Assembly: GCA_016936615.1 (NCBI GenBank)
Contig: JAFGXN010000115.1
Coordinates: 1-41,206, forward strand
Length of the DNA: 41,206 nt
Reading direction: 5' to 3'
From: Spirochaetales bacterium
Lineage (GTDB): Bacteria > Spirochaetota > Spirochaetia > JAFGXN01
In this document: piece by piece, positions 15,354-24,045 of the stretch
Layout: each line of letters begins with the position of its first letter
Numbering within the stretch: position 1 is the first letter of the stretch
The notes under the pieces: model-generated
Told to the model about the DNA's origin: nothing
The model's input: only the letters and a program-made list of their open reading frames with translations
Databases searched by the model: none
Position numbers and translations under genes: made by a program

Positions 15354-16970
15354 TTAAAACGAAAAGTATAATTTAATTAATTCTTCAACCTTCTTACTTG
15401 ACTCAGCTATAATCTCTGCAGATTGATCTGCTGCCATTTGAGATTTATCCTTTAGTTGAGGATCTGCATCTGAATGTTCAGGGTTATCTAAATTCCTCTT
15501 CATCTGACTATACTTATCTTCAACATCGTTAAAAAAGTCATATGCATCATTTATAGATGAGGCTAAATTACTCCAAGCTCCGTTAGTAACCTTTGCGTAA
15601 GTATACTCATCCTTTGTGTTTATATCAACTTTCTTAGACTTTTGCTTGAATCTGCTCTTGTTATCAAAATATGCCAAAGTAACATTCACATCGGTTCGAA
15701 GCTTCGCAGTCAAGTAAGTAGTCTCAAGAGAGCCTGCATATCTAGCTGAAAGATACTGAGTCTTAACAATACTTTTTGCCATATTCTCAACTAAATCAAG
15801 ATATTTTCTTCGATAATACATCTGTTGCTGAGAAGAAAGTTGATCAAAGGAATTATACATAGACCCATTTTGATTAGCCTGATCTACACAATACTCTTTA
15901 GCAGCCTCAAGCTCTTTCTTATGAAGTTGCTCAAGATCAGCTACAAGCTTACGATAAGTTCTCTTTGCATATGAAGCAGCCTCAGCAGCAGTTAAATCTT
16001 TTCCACTCTTTAGATCTTTCCAGATATAGAAACTATCAGAAAGCTTCAAAGGTCGTAGAACCTTGTAATCACCAGAAATATTATCAACAACAGCCATAAT
16101 ATCTAATTCATTTGTAGTTAGATAGTCTTGATAACCCAAACTCTGACCAATTCCATCCGCATTTAATTTTACATCAAAATATCCAGGAAAAGATCCCTTC
16201 ATCTGCTTAAACAGAGCATCAACAGTAAGCGAGCTATACTCAGATTCTGAATTAGCAACTCCACCAAAAACGAATTTCAACATTGTAGTCTCTTTGACCT
16301 TTGCTAACAGAGCCTCTGCATCCTTATATCCAGGAACAAATTCTAAGGCCTTCTCGAAATCTCCGATTGCCTTAAATCTATTTTTTCTAAGAAGCTTATC
16401 AGAATTCCTAACAGCTACAACATAGTGGCTCTCTGCACACTTCTCATTAGTCTCTGCAAGTTTCTGATCATAATCAACATCGATTGATAACTGAAACAAC
16501 TCATTTGTCTCAGGATCTATTACAGCTAGCTCCTCAAGCTTCTTGTTAATATCAACCAAGCCAGCCTTATACTTGATCATATATTTGTAGAAAGCAGGAA
16601 TATTATCATACTTATAGAGATTTGCCTGATTCGTTAAAGTCATTGCTGTAATATTTATATTATTCCAAATTGCAAGCTCTGTGTGATCAACCATTCTCTT
16701 CAAATGAAATTTCATAAAATTCACAGCCTCTTTATAACCTGGATCAATCTCTAATGCCTTTAGACATTGATTCAAGACATAGAGATCTGGGTCTTTCCCA
16801 GCTTTAACATCTTTAGTGATAGAATAACTCATACCATAGATATGATCATTCATCCCTTGAATAAACTGATACTTCTCGCTCTTCTCTCCTTTGTAACTAA
16901 GAATAAGCTCAGTAGTAGCACATCCAGAAAGAAAAATTAACGTTGTAAAAATTGCTAATAATTTTTTCAT
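15354..16970 (-). CDS. Large lipoprotein with TPR-like repeats
   Basis: A 538-residue exported protein. The start at 16970 is chosen over the longer frame because AGGAG sits 5 bases upstream and the product then begins with a classical signal peptide and lipobox LSGC (Cys17). Two helical segments resemble TPR units: CLKALEIDPGYKEAVNF near residue 70 and FEKALEFVPGYKDAEALL near 210. The C-terminal part is Lys/Glu/Ser-rich and helical, with no catalytic motif. It is likely a periplasm- or surface-facing scaffold lipoprotein. The function is unknown and I do not recognise a named family. Confidence 0.72.
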   Translation of the reverse strand: MKKLLAIFTTLIFLSGCATTELILSYKGEKSEKYQFIQGMNDHIYGMSYSITKDVKAGKDPDLYVLNQCLKALEIDPGYKEAVNFMKFHLKRMVDHTELAIWNNINITAMTLTNQANLYKYDNIPAFYKYMIKYKAGLVDINKKLEELAVIDPETNELFQLSIDVDYDQKLAETNEKCAESHYVVAVRNSDKLLRKNRFKAIGDFEKALEFVPGYKDAEALLAKVKETTMLKFVFGGVANSESEYSSLTVDALFKQMKGSFPGYFDVKLNADGIGQSLGYQDYLTTNELDIMAVVDNISGDYKVLRPLKLSDSFYIWKDLKSGKDLTAAEAASYAKRTYRKLVADLEQLHKKELEAAKEYCVDQANQNGSMYNSFDQLSSQQQMYYRRKYLDLVENMAKSIVKTQYLSARYAGSLETTYLTAKLRTDVNVTLAYFDNKSRFKQKSKKVDINTKDEYTYAKVTNGAWSNLASSINDAYDFFNDVEDKYSQMKRNLDNPEHSDADPQLKDKSQMAADQSAEIIAESSKKVEELIKLYFSF

Positions 16971-17000
16971 ATCGACTCCTTTATTTTGATATACGAAGAA

Positions 17001-17006
17001 ATTATA
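17001..17006 (-). promoter_or_regulatory. -10 box for the TPR-like lipoprotein gene
   Basis: Minus-strand TGCTATAAT, a consensus -10 with a TG one base upstream, lies about 30 bases before the start codon at 16970. No good -35 is visible. Confidence 0.4.
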
Positions 17007-17045
17007 GCATTTCAACCTTAAATAAACATTAAATACGAGAAAAAA

Positions 17046-17978
17046 TTATTTAGCTGTCTTAACCGACCAGACCCGCCCCTTATTCTGAAGAACAACATAT
17101 CCACGCTTCTCCGCATCCAGGGCAAGCTTCTTAAACTTAGAATAACCCAGCTCCTTGTATGGAACCTTCTTCGCAATATCTGTAAAATGAACCCAATCCT
17201 TCTCACGCTTTAAGATCTCCAGCAACTTCTGGAAAACCTGAGGGATCTCCTGAGCAATATTCTGTCTGGCTATCAATATATTTTTATTCTCATCAGCATA
17301 ATCAACCTCAGAATGGGCAATCGCATCATTAACAAAGGCTCTCCACGACCTGTAATCTAACTTTTTCTCATCAAAAGCATCATTAAGCAGCTTCATCTTA
17401 ATCTTCACAGAACCAAGTGAAGGCTTCTTCTTCTCTTTCAGCATCAGAACAACAGCTTCTTGGAAAAGTTCATACGCCTGCGGTCTAGAAAGAAAATCCT
17501 TCGAATCAGAGTCCTCATCTTTTTCATCATCATCCGAATCAGCCTCAATAATTCGCCGGTAATCAAAATATTGGTCAGCCATCTTGAGCAAATCCTCAGA
17601 AGCATTATTCTTAACATCACAAATTATCCAAGTCTCTTTACCATACTTTTTGAAGGAAGTCAGAAGAGGCCTAAAATCACTATCACCAGTAATCAAAATA
17701 AATCGCTCAATATGAGGATACTGGAAAATCAACTCCACACCACGAGTAATCAACGATATATCAGCACTATTCTTCTTCGATTGCGGAATATGAACCAGCT
17801 CAAAACTATGTGCAGCAATCTCCCCAGCAATATTCTTTATATTCCCCTTATTCCAATCAGCAAAAGCAAGTGCATATGACACCTTGCAATCCTTAGCAAT
17901 CCACTCAACAATCGAATGAACATAACTATCCGACGGCGTTACATTCTCAACATCCCATAAAATCGCAGTCTGTTTCAT
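17046..17978 (-). CDS. NYN-domain ribonuclease with LOTUS/OST-HTH domains
   Basis: A 310-residue cytoplasmic protein. Residues 1-145 are a NYN (PIN-like, LabA/DUF88) nuclease domain with its acidic metal site: Asp9 in WDVEN, Asp73 in SADISLI, and Asp99/Asp101 in TGDSDF. Residues about 165-235 and 240-310 look like two winged-helix modules of the LOTUS/OST-HTH type, which bind RNA. An acidic linker (about 147-160, rich in Asp/Glu) separates them. Bacterial NYN-LOTUS proteins are presumed RNA-processing nucleases. AGGAG precedes the ATG. It stands alone between a lipoprotein gene and the lipoprotein array. Confidence 0.82.
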   Translation of the reverse strand: MKQTAILWDVENVTPSDSYVHSIVEWIAKDCKVSYALAFADWNKGNIKNIAGEIAAHSFELVHIPQSKKNSADISLITRGVELIFQYPHIERFILITGDSDFRPLLTSFKKYGKETWIICDVKNNASEDLLKMADQYFDYRRIIEADSDDDEKDEDSDSKDFLSRPQAYELFQEAVVLMLKEKKKPSLGSVKIKMKLLNDAFDEKKLDYRSWRAFVNDAIAHSEVDYADENKNILIARQNIAQEIPQVFQKLLEILKREKDWVHFTDIAKKVPYKELGYSKFKKLALDAEKRGYVVLQNKGRVWSVKTAK

Positions 17979-18074
17979 TTAAACTCCTATACTATATAAT
18001 TTCATGTTTTGAGCAAAAGAGCAAGAGGGATTTTTCAGGAAGAGATTTTGAAGAATGAGGAAAGAAGTTTCAGA

Positions 18075-18120
18075 AAAAAAAACAAACAAAGTAGTAGAAA
18101 AAAAACAAACAAAGTAGTAG
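18075..18120. repeat. Two exact 23-bp tandem repeats
   Basis: A unit of A8, then CAAACAAA and GTAGTAG, is repeated head-to-tail at 18075-18097 and 18098-18120, with a decayed A-rich third unit after it. It lies in the gap between the NYN gene and the terminator of the lipoprotein array. It is probably a slippage product and is a candidate variable-number tract. Confidence 0.8.
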
Positions 18121-18136
18121 AAAAAAATACAAAAAA

Positions 18137-18167
18137 AACTGACTGGGAAATTTTCTCAGCCAGTTTT
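18137..18167 (-). terminator. Terminator of the three-lipoprotein array
   Basis: An imperfect stem built from AACTGGCTGAGAAAA and its complement (18137-18165) with a T8 run on the minus strand, about 40 bases after the stop at 18208. The plus strand also shows a T6 run, so it may be bidirectional. Confidence 0.78.
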
Positions 18168-18207
18168 TTACCCAACAAAAGGTGCTGATCTCTCAGCCAC
18201 CTCGTGT

Positions 18208-20100
18208 TTATTTATTTGCTCGGTAGACTTGAATCTTATCAATCTGCAGATCTGTGTTGAATTGTTCGAATTCTAGAGTATTAAGATCTATAGAGCCACC
18301 GATAATTTCATAGAAATTCTTCACTCCAGTAAAATATAAGTAATCATCCGAAGCTGAAAAATTTACAATTGTCAAACGGTCAGCATCTGGAACATTCTTT
18401 AATACATCTATGAAATCGTTTGAACTTTCATCCAACATACTACACATCAATATTTTACTCGAACCAGGATCATCACCGTCTATACAAAAGAAAAGATTAT
18501 TAGAAGAGCTAACACATTTTGAAGGAAAGAAAGGATCTAAATTCTCATTTTCCAAAATTTTCAAGACTGAATTATATATAGAGATGCTCTTAACACCATC
18601 AGAATCAAACAACTTAACAGGAATGCTAGCTATATCAAGAGACCATAAAGAACCTGAACTATCGTAAACAAATGAATATTTATCTCGGTCAAGAAGTGCA
18701 ACCCCTTTAGATGAAAAATAATTCTTCGTTCTCATTTTTTCGATAGAATCAAAAACTTCTTCATATTCCTTAATAGAACCTTCAAACCATCGACTTTGAG
18801 AAACAGCATCCAAGGCTTTTTGCCCACTCTTCCCATCAAAAGATATATCAGAATAATCCAGATTATTCTTAAACTGCAGATTCAAAATCTTATAGATTTC
18901 ATATGAACTCTTTTCTTCTATCGCATAACTCATGTCAAAGCCGTATTTTTCAAAACTTTCAATAAAAGCAATCGAATCAGATCCAGCTATATCAACTAAA
19001 GGTTCGTCACCAGAAGTTGAAAAAACAACTCTAACCCTGTTAGCTCTTGCTGCTTCAACGATATCTTCGTGAGATATAGTGATCCCACTTTCACCACTCC
19101 CTCTTAGCTTCCCAGAAGACTCATGTAAAGAATACCTGAAATAAGCCTGCGAGCCCTCTACTGTTACAAAAAGAGTCTTTTGCAAATATTCAACATCTAC
19201 AAAATGTTTTTTCGCTATTGAAAGATTCGACTGTGCAAGAAAAGGCTGTCGATCCAACGACCAATCATCATTAATAAAAATCTGTTCAGCCCCCATAAAG
19301 ATGGAATTACTGTCTTTTGAAAATAAATATGGATAGACTTCAAATTTTCCATAATTTATTACAGACTTATAACCGCTGCTAATAGTCTTTGTATCATACA
19401 AATAAATAAACTTCTCGCTATTTGCACCAGCATCGCCAACTTTCCCAGATAGAATCATTTTTTGAGAATCAGGCGAAATAGCAAATTCGTCTAAGAACAA
19501 GTTTTCTAACTCTGGAGTTAAGCGAGAGATTTGACCAGTCTCTATAGAATACTTTCCTAGTCCAGAATGATATTTCTCACCACGATATGTATACAAAAAA
19601 TACAAATCTCCACTGGCATCGAACTGAATATAACTTTCAATTCTAGCTTCCGGACTTACAAATGCAGAGAAATCATATAAGCACTCTAAAAATCCTCCTG
19701 AAGGACTAGACTCAAATGGAAAAACCGACACAACATCGCCATTGCCTCTAATTCTGACAAATCTAGAAAATCGGACATCTCCAATAGCAACAATTCCAGA
19801 TTGGTCAAAAATAACAAATAAATCATCAGTGACCGGAGACATAATTACTGCACTAATCTTTGCTTTTTGATACTCAGGAGAGATCTCAAGAAAAGGCTCT
19901 AACTTACCACTTTCCATTATCTTTGCAAGCGCTACTGAATCTTGAGATCCTCTAGAATTCTCAGAGCTACCATAAGTAGCAACAGCTCTAACACCTGCAA
20001 GATCTACATGCTTTTCAAGAAGAGGATACCCCTCCACAGTCTTAGCAAAACACCCCAACAAAAAAAGCACACATATAAACAAAACAAAATTTCTTTTCAT
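18208..20100 (-). CDS. Tandem paralogous lipoprotein 3 (propeller-like)
   Basis: A 630-residue lipoprotein. The start at 20100 is favoured by AGGAG 5 bases upstream and a signal peptide with lipobox LLGC; the longer frame adds seven residues without a ribosome site. The N-terminal half has repeated beta segments such as DDLFVIFDQSG, GDLYFLYTY and SPDSQKMILSGK, typical of a beta-propeller. A central helical part contains DISFDGKSGQKALDAVSQSRWF. The C-terminus repeats the propeller style with FSASDDYLYFTG and ends IQVYRANK. It shares these blocks with the two genes upstream. It is last of the trio and is followed by a terminator. The ligand is unknown. Confidence 0.78.
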   Translation of the reverse strand: MKRNFVLFICVLFLLGCFAKTVEGYPLLEKHVDLAGVRAVATYGSSENSRGSQDSVALAKIMESGKLEPFLEISPEYQKAKISAVIMSPVTDDLFVIFDQSGIVAIGDVRFSRFVRIRGNGDVVSVFPFESSPSGGFLECLYDFSAFVSPEARIESYIQFDASGDLYFLYTYRGEKYHSGLGKYSIETGQISRLTPELENLFLDEFAISPDSQKMILSGKVGDAGANSEKFIYLYDTKTISSGYKSVINYGKFEVYPYLFSKDSNSIFMGAEQIFINDDWSLDRQPFLAQSNLSIAKKHFVDVEYLQKTLFVTVEGSQAYFRYSLHESSGKLRGSGESGITISHEDIVEAARANRVRVVFSTSGDEPLVDIAGSDSIAFIESFEKYGFDMSYAIEEKSSYEIYKILNLQFKNNLDYSDISFDGKSGQKALDAVSQSRWFEGSIKEYEEVFDSIEKMRTKNYFSSKGVALLDRDKYSFVYDSSGSLWSLDIASIPVKLFDSDGVKSISIYNSVLKILENENLDPFFPSKCVSSSNNLFFCIDGDDPGSSKILMCSMLDESSNDFIDVLKNVPDADRLTIVNFSASDDYLYFTGVKNFYEIIGGSIDLNTLEFEQFNTDLQIDKIQVYRANK

Positions 20101-20125
20101 ATTAACTCCTATAAAACTCATACAA

Positions 20126-22021
20126 CTACATTTTCTTCTTAGGATTATAAACCTGGATGCTTTTTAATTTACAAGCAGTCTCAAATGGCTTAAACTCTAG
20201 CGTATCAATATTCACAGATCCACTAACGACTGTAGAAAAATTAACCAACCCTGTAAAGTACAAATTGCCATCTGATACTGAGAAATCAACAATTTGAAGA
20301 TTCTCAGAGCTTGGAACATTTTTCAAAACATCTACATAAGAAGAGGAGTTTTGATCGACCATGCTGCACATCAAGATTTTATGTGTTCCTAAAGCTGAAT
20401 CTTCGCCACTTACTTTAAAGAAAATATTATTCCCAGAAATTTTATAAGGAATAGCCTCTGTCCGATTTGGTTGAGTTTCGATGGCATTTTTTATAGAATC
20501 AAAGACCTTAACATCTTTAACTCCAGCGGAAGTAAAGATTCTAACAGGATACCCATAATAATTAGCCCACAAAGCTCCAGATTCATCATAAAAATAAGAA
20601 TATGTTTCAACAGAATAATTGTGACTTTTAATATTTTTTTCCTCTAAATATGTTATCACCTGAGCAATATCTTCAACACCAAGAAATTCTCTCATGGTCT
20701 TAGAACCGGCAAACCATGTTCTTTCGGAAAATGCTTTCAATGCAGCCTCTCCAGTAAGACCATCAAAAGAGATCTCAGAATAATCGATGTCACGAACTAA
20801 GCCTCCATTTATAATGTCATAAACTTTATCTGCAGAATACGAATCAACAAAAAAAGACAAATCATAGCCATGAACTTCAAACATATCAAGAAATTCTATC
20901 AATTTATCACCGTCAAAAGATACATCTATTCCTGTACGAGAAGAATTTGCATCAGTTAAATCAAAAGTAATTTTGGCTCTTTTTTCACGTATTGCGTTAA
21001 CTATATCTTCCGAAGAAATATCTGCTCCCGTAACCTCTAATTTTTTATTAGATAAAGAACTTCTATCTAATTGGTATTCTGCATACTCTGTTGAATCTGC
21101 CCCTTTTATAGATATCTTGTAAGCTGAAGATTTAGCAAAAGCTCCAAAATAATATTCAGAAGGTAAACTTGATGGTATAATTATAGAAGAATTAGTTGTC
21201 CATTCATCCGTTGTCTCATCTATAAAAATCTGCTTATCATTCATATAAACTGCTTTACTATCCTTGGAAAACAGAAAAGGCATTTTATTGCTAGACTCCT
21301 CATAATATAGAGAGACTTGATATCCATACCTCATATCATTAGTATCATATAGATGGATAAAAGAGGCCTTATAATCAATCTGACCAGACAATATAAGCTT
21401 CGAAGAATCAGCAGAAATAGCAAAAGAATCCAAAGATAGCTTTGAAAGTCGCGGAGTTAATATCTCAATGGAATCTTCATCTAATGAATACTTAACAAGT
21501 CCAGATAAATGAGAATTCTTTCCAGGGATACTTGCAATAAAATACATATCTCCATACTCGTCAAATTGAACAAAATCAGTAGGATAGTTATATAAAGAAT
21601 AGTTACAATATAATCTCCCTGTCGAATCAGAGTCTAATGGAAAAACAGAAAGAATATCTCCACTTCCTGTAACTCTTACAAAATTGGGAAAATTAACACC
21701 ACCTAAAACAAGACTATTGGAATCAAAAACTAAAAACAAATCATCGGTAGAAGGTGAAACAATTACAGAAGAGATAGGAGGAACATTATCCCCATCAGAA
21801 AGATTCTCAAACAAATCAATCAAACGTCCATCTTCCATTATTTTCCCAAAACCTGAAGCTGCCTCAGAGCTTCTCGAAGAATCACTAACCTCGTAAGTAG
21901 TAACCAACTTCGCTCCAGACAAGTCTACAAAGTTATCTAACTTAACGTAAACAGATGTCTCTGGTTTTATACAAGCTGAAAACAATAAACAACATAATAA
22001 AAAAATCATATTTTTCTTCAT
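20126..22021 (-). CDS. Tandem paralogous lipoprotein 2 (propeller-like)
   Basis: A 631-residue lipoprotein with signal peptide and lipobox FSAC (Cys17). The same architecture as its neighbours is evident: LVDLSGAKLVTTYE-like opening, DDLFLVFDSNS, AISADSSKLILSG, the central ISFDGLTGEAALKAFSERTWFAGS block, HKILMCSMVDQ and the closing LYFTGLVNFSTVVSGSVNIDTLEFKPFE. GGAG is 5 bases upstream of the ATG. It starts 9 bases after the previous gene and ends 25 bases before the next, so it is operonic. Divergence between copies is greatest in the middle of the propeller-like N-terminal region, consistent with altered ligand or surface exposure. Confidence 0.78.
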   Translation of the reverse strand: MKKNMIFLLCCLLFSACIKPETSVYVKLDNFVDLSGAKLVTTYEVSDSSRSSEAASGFGKIMEDGRLIDLFENLSDGDNVPPISSVIVSPSTDDLFLVFDSNSLVLGGVNFPNFVRVTGSGDILSVFPLDSDSTGRLYCNYSLYNYPTDFVQFDEYGDMYFIASIPGKNSHLSGLVKYSLDEDSIEILTPRLSKLSLDSFAISADSSKLILSGQIDYKASFIHLYDTNDMRYGYQVSLYYEESSNKMPFLFSKDSKAVYMNDKQIFIDETTDEWTTNSSIIIPSSLPSEYYFGAFAKSSAYKISIKGADSTEYAEYQLDRSSLSNKKLEVTGADISSEDIVNAIREKRAKITFDLTDANSSRTGIDVSFDGDKLIEFLDMFEVHGYDLSFFVDSYSADKVYDIINGGLVRDIDYSEISFDGLTGEAALKAFSERTWFAGSKTMREFLGVEDIAQVITYLEEKNIKSHNYSVETYSYFYDESGALWANYYGYPVRIFTSAGVKDVKVFDSIKNAIETQPNRTEAIPYKISGNNIFFKVSGEDSALGTHKILMCSMVDQNSSSYVDVLKNVPSSENLQIVDFSVSDGNLYFTGLVNFSTVVSGSVNIDTLEFKPFETACKLKSIQVYNPKKKM

Positions 22022-22029
22022 AATAACTC

Positions 22030-23880
22030 CTAATGCCTATAAACCTGAATACTCGAAAGTTCTAAATCTGTTTCAAACGGCTTAAACTCGCCTGTCTTTA
22101 AATCAACAGAACCACTAATAACATAGAAAAAGTTAACTAGGCCAGTAAAATAGAAATAATCATCTGATGCAGAGAAGTCGAGAACCTGGATTCGGCTACC
22201 CCTCGGAACATTTTTGAACAGATCAACATAGTTCGCAGTTTCATCAGTCAGACTACACATTAAAATTTTATGAGTTCCAGGAGCTTCTCCTTTTTCCTTA
22301 AAAAAGATATTATCTCCATAAATATTATACTCAAGATTTCCAAAACCAAAAGAAGATCGATAATCGGAAACAAAATTGGCAAAAGATTCAAAAACTTTTA
22401 CATTCCTTCTTCCTTCTTTATCGTAGAGTCTGAAGATACTGTAATTAGAGCAAGTCCATAGAGCCCCTGTGCTGTCATAAAAAAAACTTTTTCTCCAGAA
22501 ATATCCTTTAGCACCTCGAGAACTAATATAATTATTAACAGATTGAACATCGATATTTAAAACCTTACAATAATTCAACCGCTCAGGACTACCAAACCAC
22601 CTGATTTTTGAGACCGAATCTAAAGCATCCCTTCCAGTCTTTCCGTCAAAAGAAATATCTCTATATTCTAAATCCCGAACTAGCCCAGAATTTGCCATGT
22701 CATAAATTTCATCTGGGGTGTATCTTTTAGCTGTAAAATACAAATCATTTCCATATTCTTCAAATTTCTGCAAGAACTCGACTAACTCATCACCTTCAAA
22801 AGAAAAACGAGAGGAAGACACGTAATAACTAGTACTATATAAAACGAGTTGAGCTTTCCCGCTTTCAATTAACTCAGAGATTGAACTATAATCAAGGTTG
22901 CCTTCGGAACCAGAGGCCTGGAGAGATTTGTCGTTGACTGTCAATTCATAATCAACAAAATCAGTCGAAGAGCTATGTTTTACCCTAAAGATTTTCTTCA
23001 TATCATCAAATAAAATAAAGGAATCATAGTAGTTAACCAGCTCTGACTTTACTGTAAGCGTCCAATCATCGTTAATATAGTAACGGGAACCTAAAGCAAA
23101 AAAAGTTCTATTATCTTCTAAAAAAACAGCATTACTAACAGAGACGCCACCATTTCCATAATAGACTACACTCTTATACCCACTCATATCATTTGTATCA
23201 TACAAGAAAACAAAACCCTTTTTTTCGCCAATCTTTCCGCTTAAAAGAAGCTTAGAAGAATCAGAAGAAAGAGAAAAACCATCAATAGATATTCCCCTCA
23301 AATTAGGTGTTATTACAGAAGTCAGTCCTGAATCAATAGAATACTTTACGAGAACAGAACTAGGAAGTAACGCAATGAAATAAATATTTCCTGCATTATC
23401 AAATTTCAATCTATCCTCTATACGGAAATCTGAAAATCCTGCAAAAAACCCATAAGGTTCCGTACTGCTACGATCCTCAGGCATAGGCAAAACAGTCATC
23501 AAATCCCCATCGGGATTTATCCTCACGATATTTGAAAAATTCATTCCTCCTAAATTTACCACATTGCTAGAGAAAACTAAAAATAAATCATTAGTCACAG
23601 GGGACTGAATTATAGCAGTTATTTCTGGCAAATAATTCCCAGCTGCCTCTGCAGATCTAAAAAGAGATTCAATCCTCCCATCTTCCATAACCTTAACCAG
23701 ACCAAAAACATTTTCTGTGTTTCTAGAATTAGAATCACCGTTACTTACCCCGACCGCTGTTGCTCCCGAAAGATCAAAATGGCTTCTTATGACAGGATAA
23801 TTAAGTTTATTACTAAAACTATTCGGATCGCACCCAAAGAGCATCAACAATAATGCGATAAAGATAAAATTTTTCTTCAT
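22030..23880 (-). CDS. Tandem paralogous lipoprotein 1 (propeller-like)
   Basis: A 616-residue lipoprotein, first in the operon, with signal peptide and lipobox LFGC (Cys17). Shared blocks with its two paralogues: HFDLSGATAVGVSNGDSNSR near the N-terminus, NDLFLVFSSN, SLSSDSSKLLLSGK, DISFDGKTGRDALDSVSKIRWFGS and HKILMCSLTDE near residue 550, then FSASDDYFYFTGLVNFFYVISGSVDLKTGEFKPFETDL. AGGAG lies 5 bases before the ATG. A good promoter is visible at 23902-23930. It faces away from the fucosidase gene. No named family is recognised; repeated Ser-rich beta strands suggest a propeller domain. Function unknown. Confidence 0.78.
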   Translation of the reverse strand: MKKNFIFIALLLMLFGCDPNSFSNKLNYPVIRSHFDLSGATAVGVSNGDSNSRNTENVFGLVKVMEDGRIESLFRSAEAAGNYLPEITAIIQSPVTNDLFLVFSSNVVNLGGMNFSNIVRINPDGDLMTVLPMPEDRSSTEPYGFFAGFSDFRIEDRLKFDNAGNIYFIALLPSSVLVKYSIDSGLTSVITPNLRGISIDGFSLSSDSSKLLLSGKIGEKKGFVFLYDTNDMSGYKSVVYYGNGGVSVSNAVFLEDNRTFFALGSRYYINDDWTLTVKSELVNYYDSFILFDDMKKIFRVKHSSSTDFVDYELTVNDKSLQASGSEGNLDYSSISELIESGKAQLVLYSTSYYVSSSRFSFEGDELVEFLQKFEEYGNDLYFTAKRYTPDEIYDMANSGLVRDLEYRDISFDGKTGRDALDSVSKIRWFGSPERLNYCKVLNIDVQSVNNYISSRGAKGYFWRKSFFYDSTGALWTCSNYSIFRLYDKEGRRNVKVFESFANFVSDYRSSFGFGNLEYNIYGDNIFFKEKGEAPGTHKILMCSLTDETANYVDLFKNVPRGSRIQVLDFSASDDYFYFTGLVNFFYVISGSVDLKTGEFKPFETDLELSSIQVYRH

Positions 23881-23901
23881 ATTTTCTCCTAATTTTCATA
23901 A

Positions 23902-23930
23902 AATATATCATTAAAATCAAAAGTTGTAAA
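23902..23930 (-). promoter_or_regulatory. Promoter of the lipoprotein array
   Basis: Minus strand: -35 TTTACA (23930-23925), 17-bp spacer, -10 TATATT (23907-23902), each one mismatch from consensus and about 25 bases upstream of the first lipoprotein ATG. Confidence 0.65.
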
Positions 23931-24012
23931 TTATTAAAATATATCAAATAAAAAACAAACTGATTTTTTTCTTTAACGCTCAAATTTATTTTAATTTCAG
24001 AGTTTCCCATGT

Positions 24013-24018
24013 TATAAT
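24013..24018 (+). promoter_or_regulatory. -10 box for the fucosidase gene
   Basis: A perfect TATAAT, with only a weak TTTAAT 17 bp upstream (23990-23995). It is 28 bases before the ATG at 24046, which has its own AGGAG site. Confidence 0.5.
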
Positions 24019-24045
24019 TCTGTAACAAATTATTAGGAGACTTAA

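Noticed and set aside
18208-23880. Phase-variable or recombining cassette array
   Set aside because: All three genes are full length with own starts, and I saw no exact long repeats between them; a simple diverged tandem array suffices.
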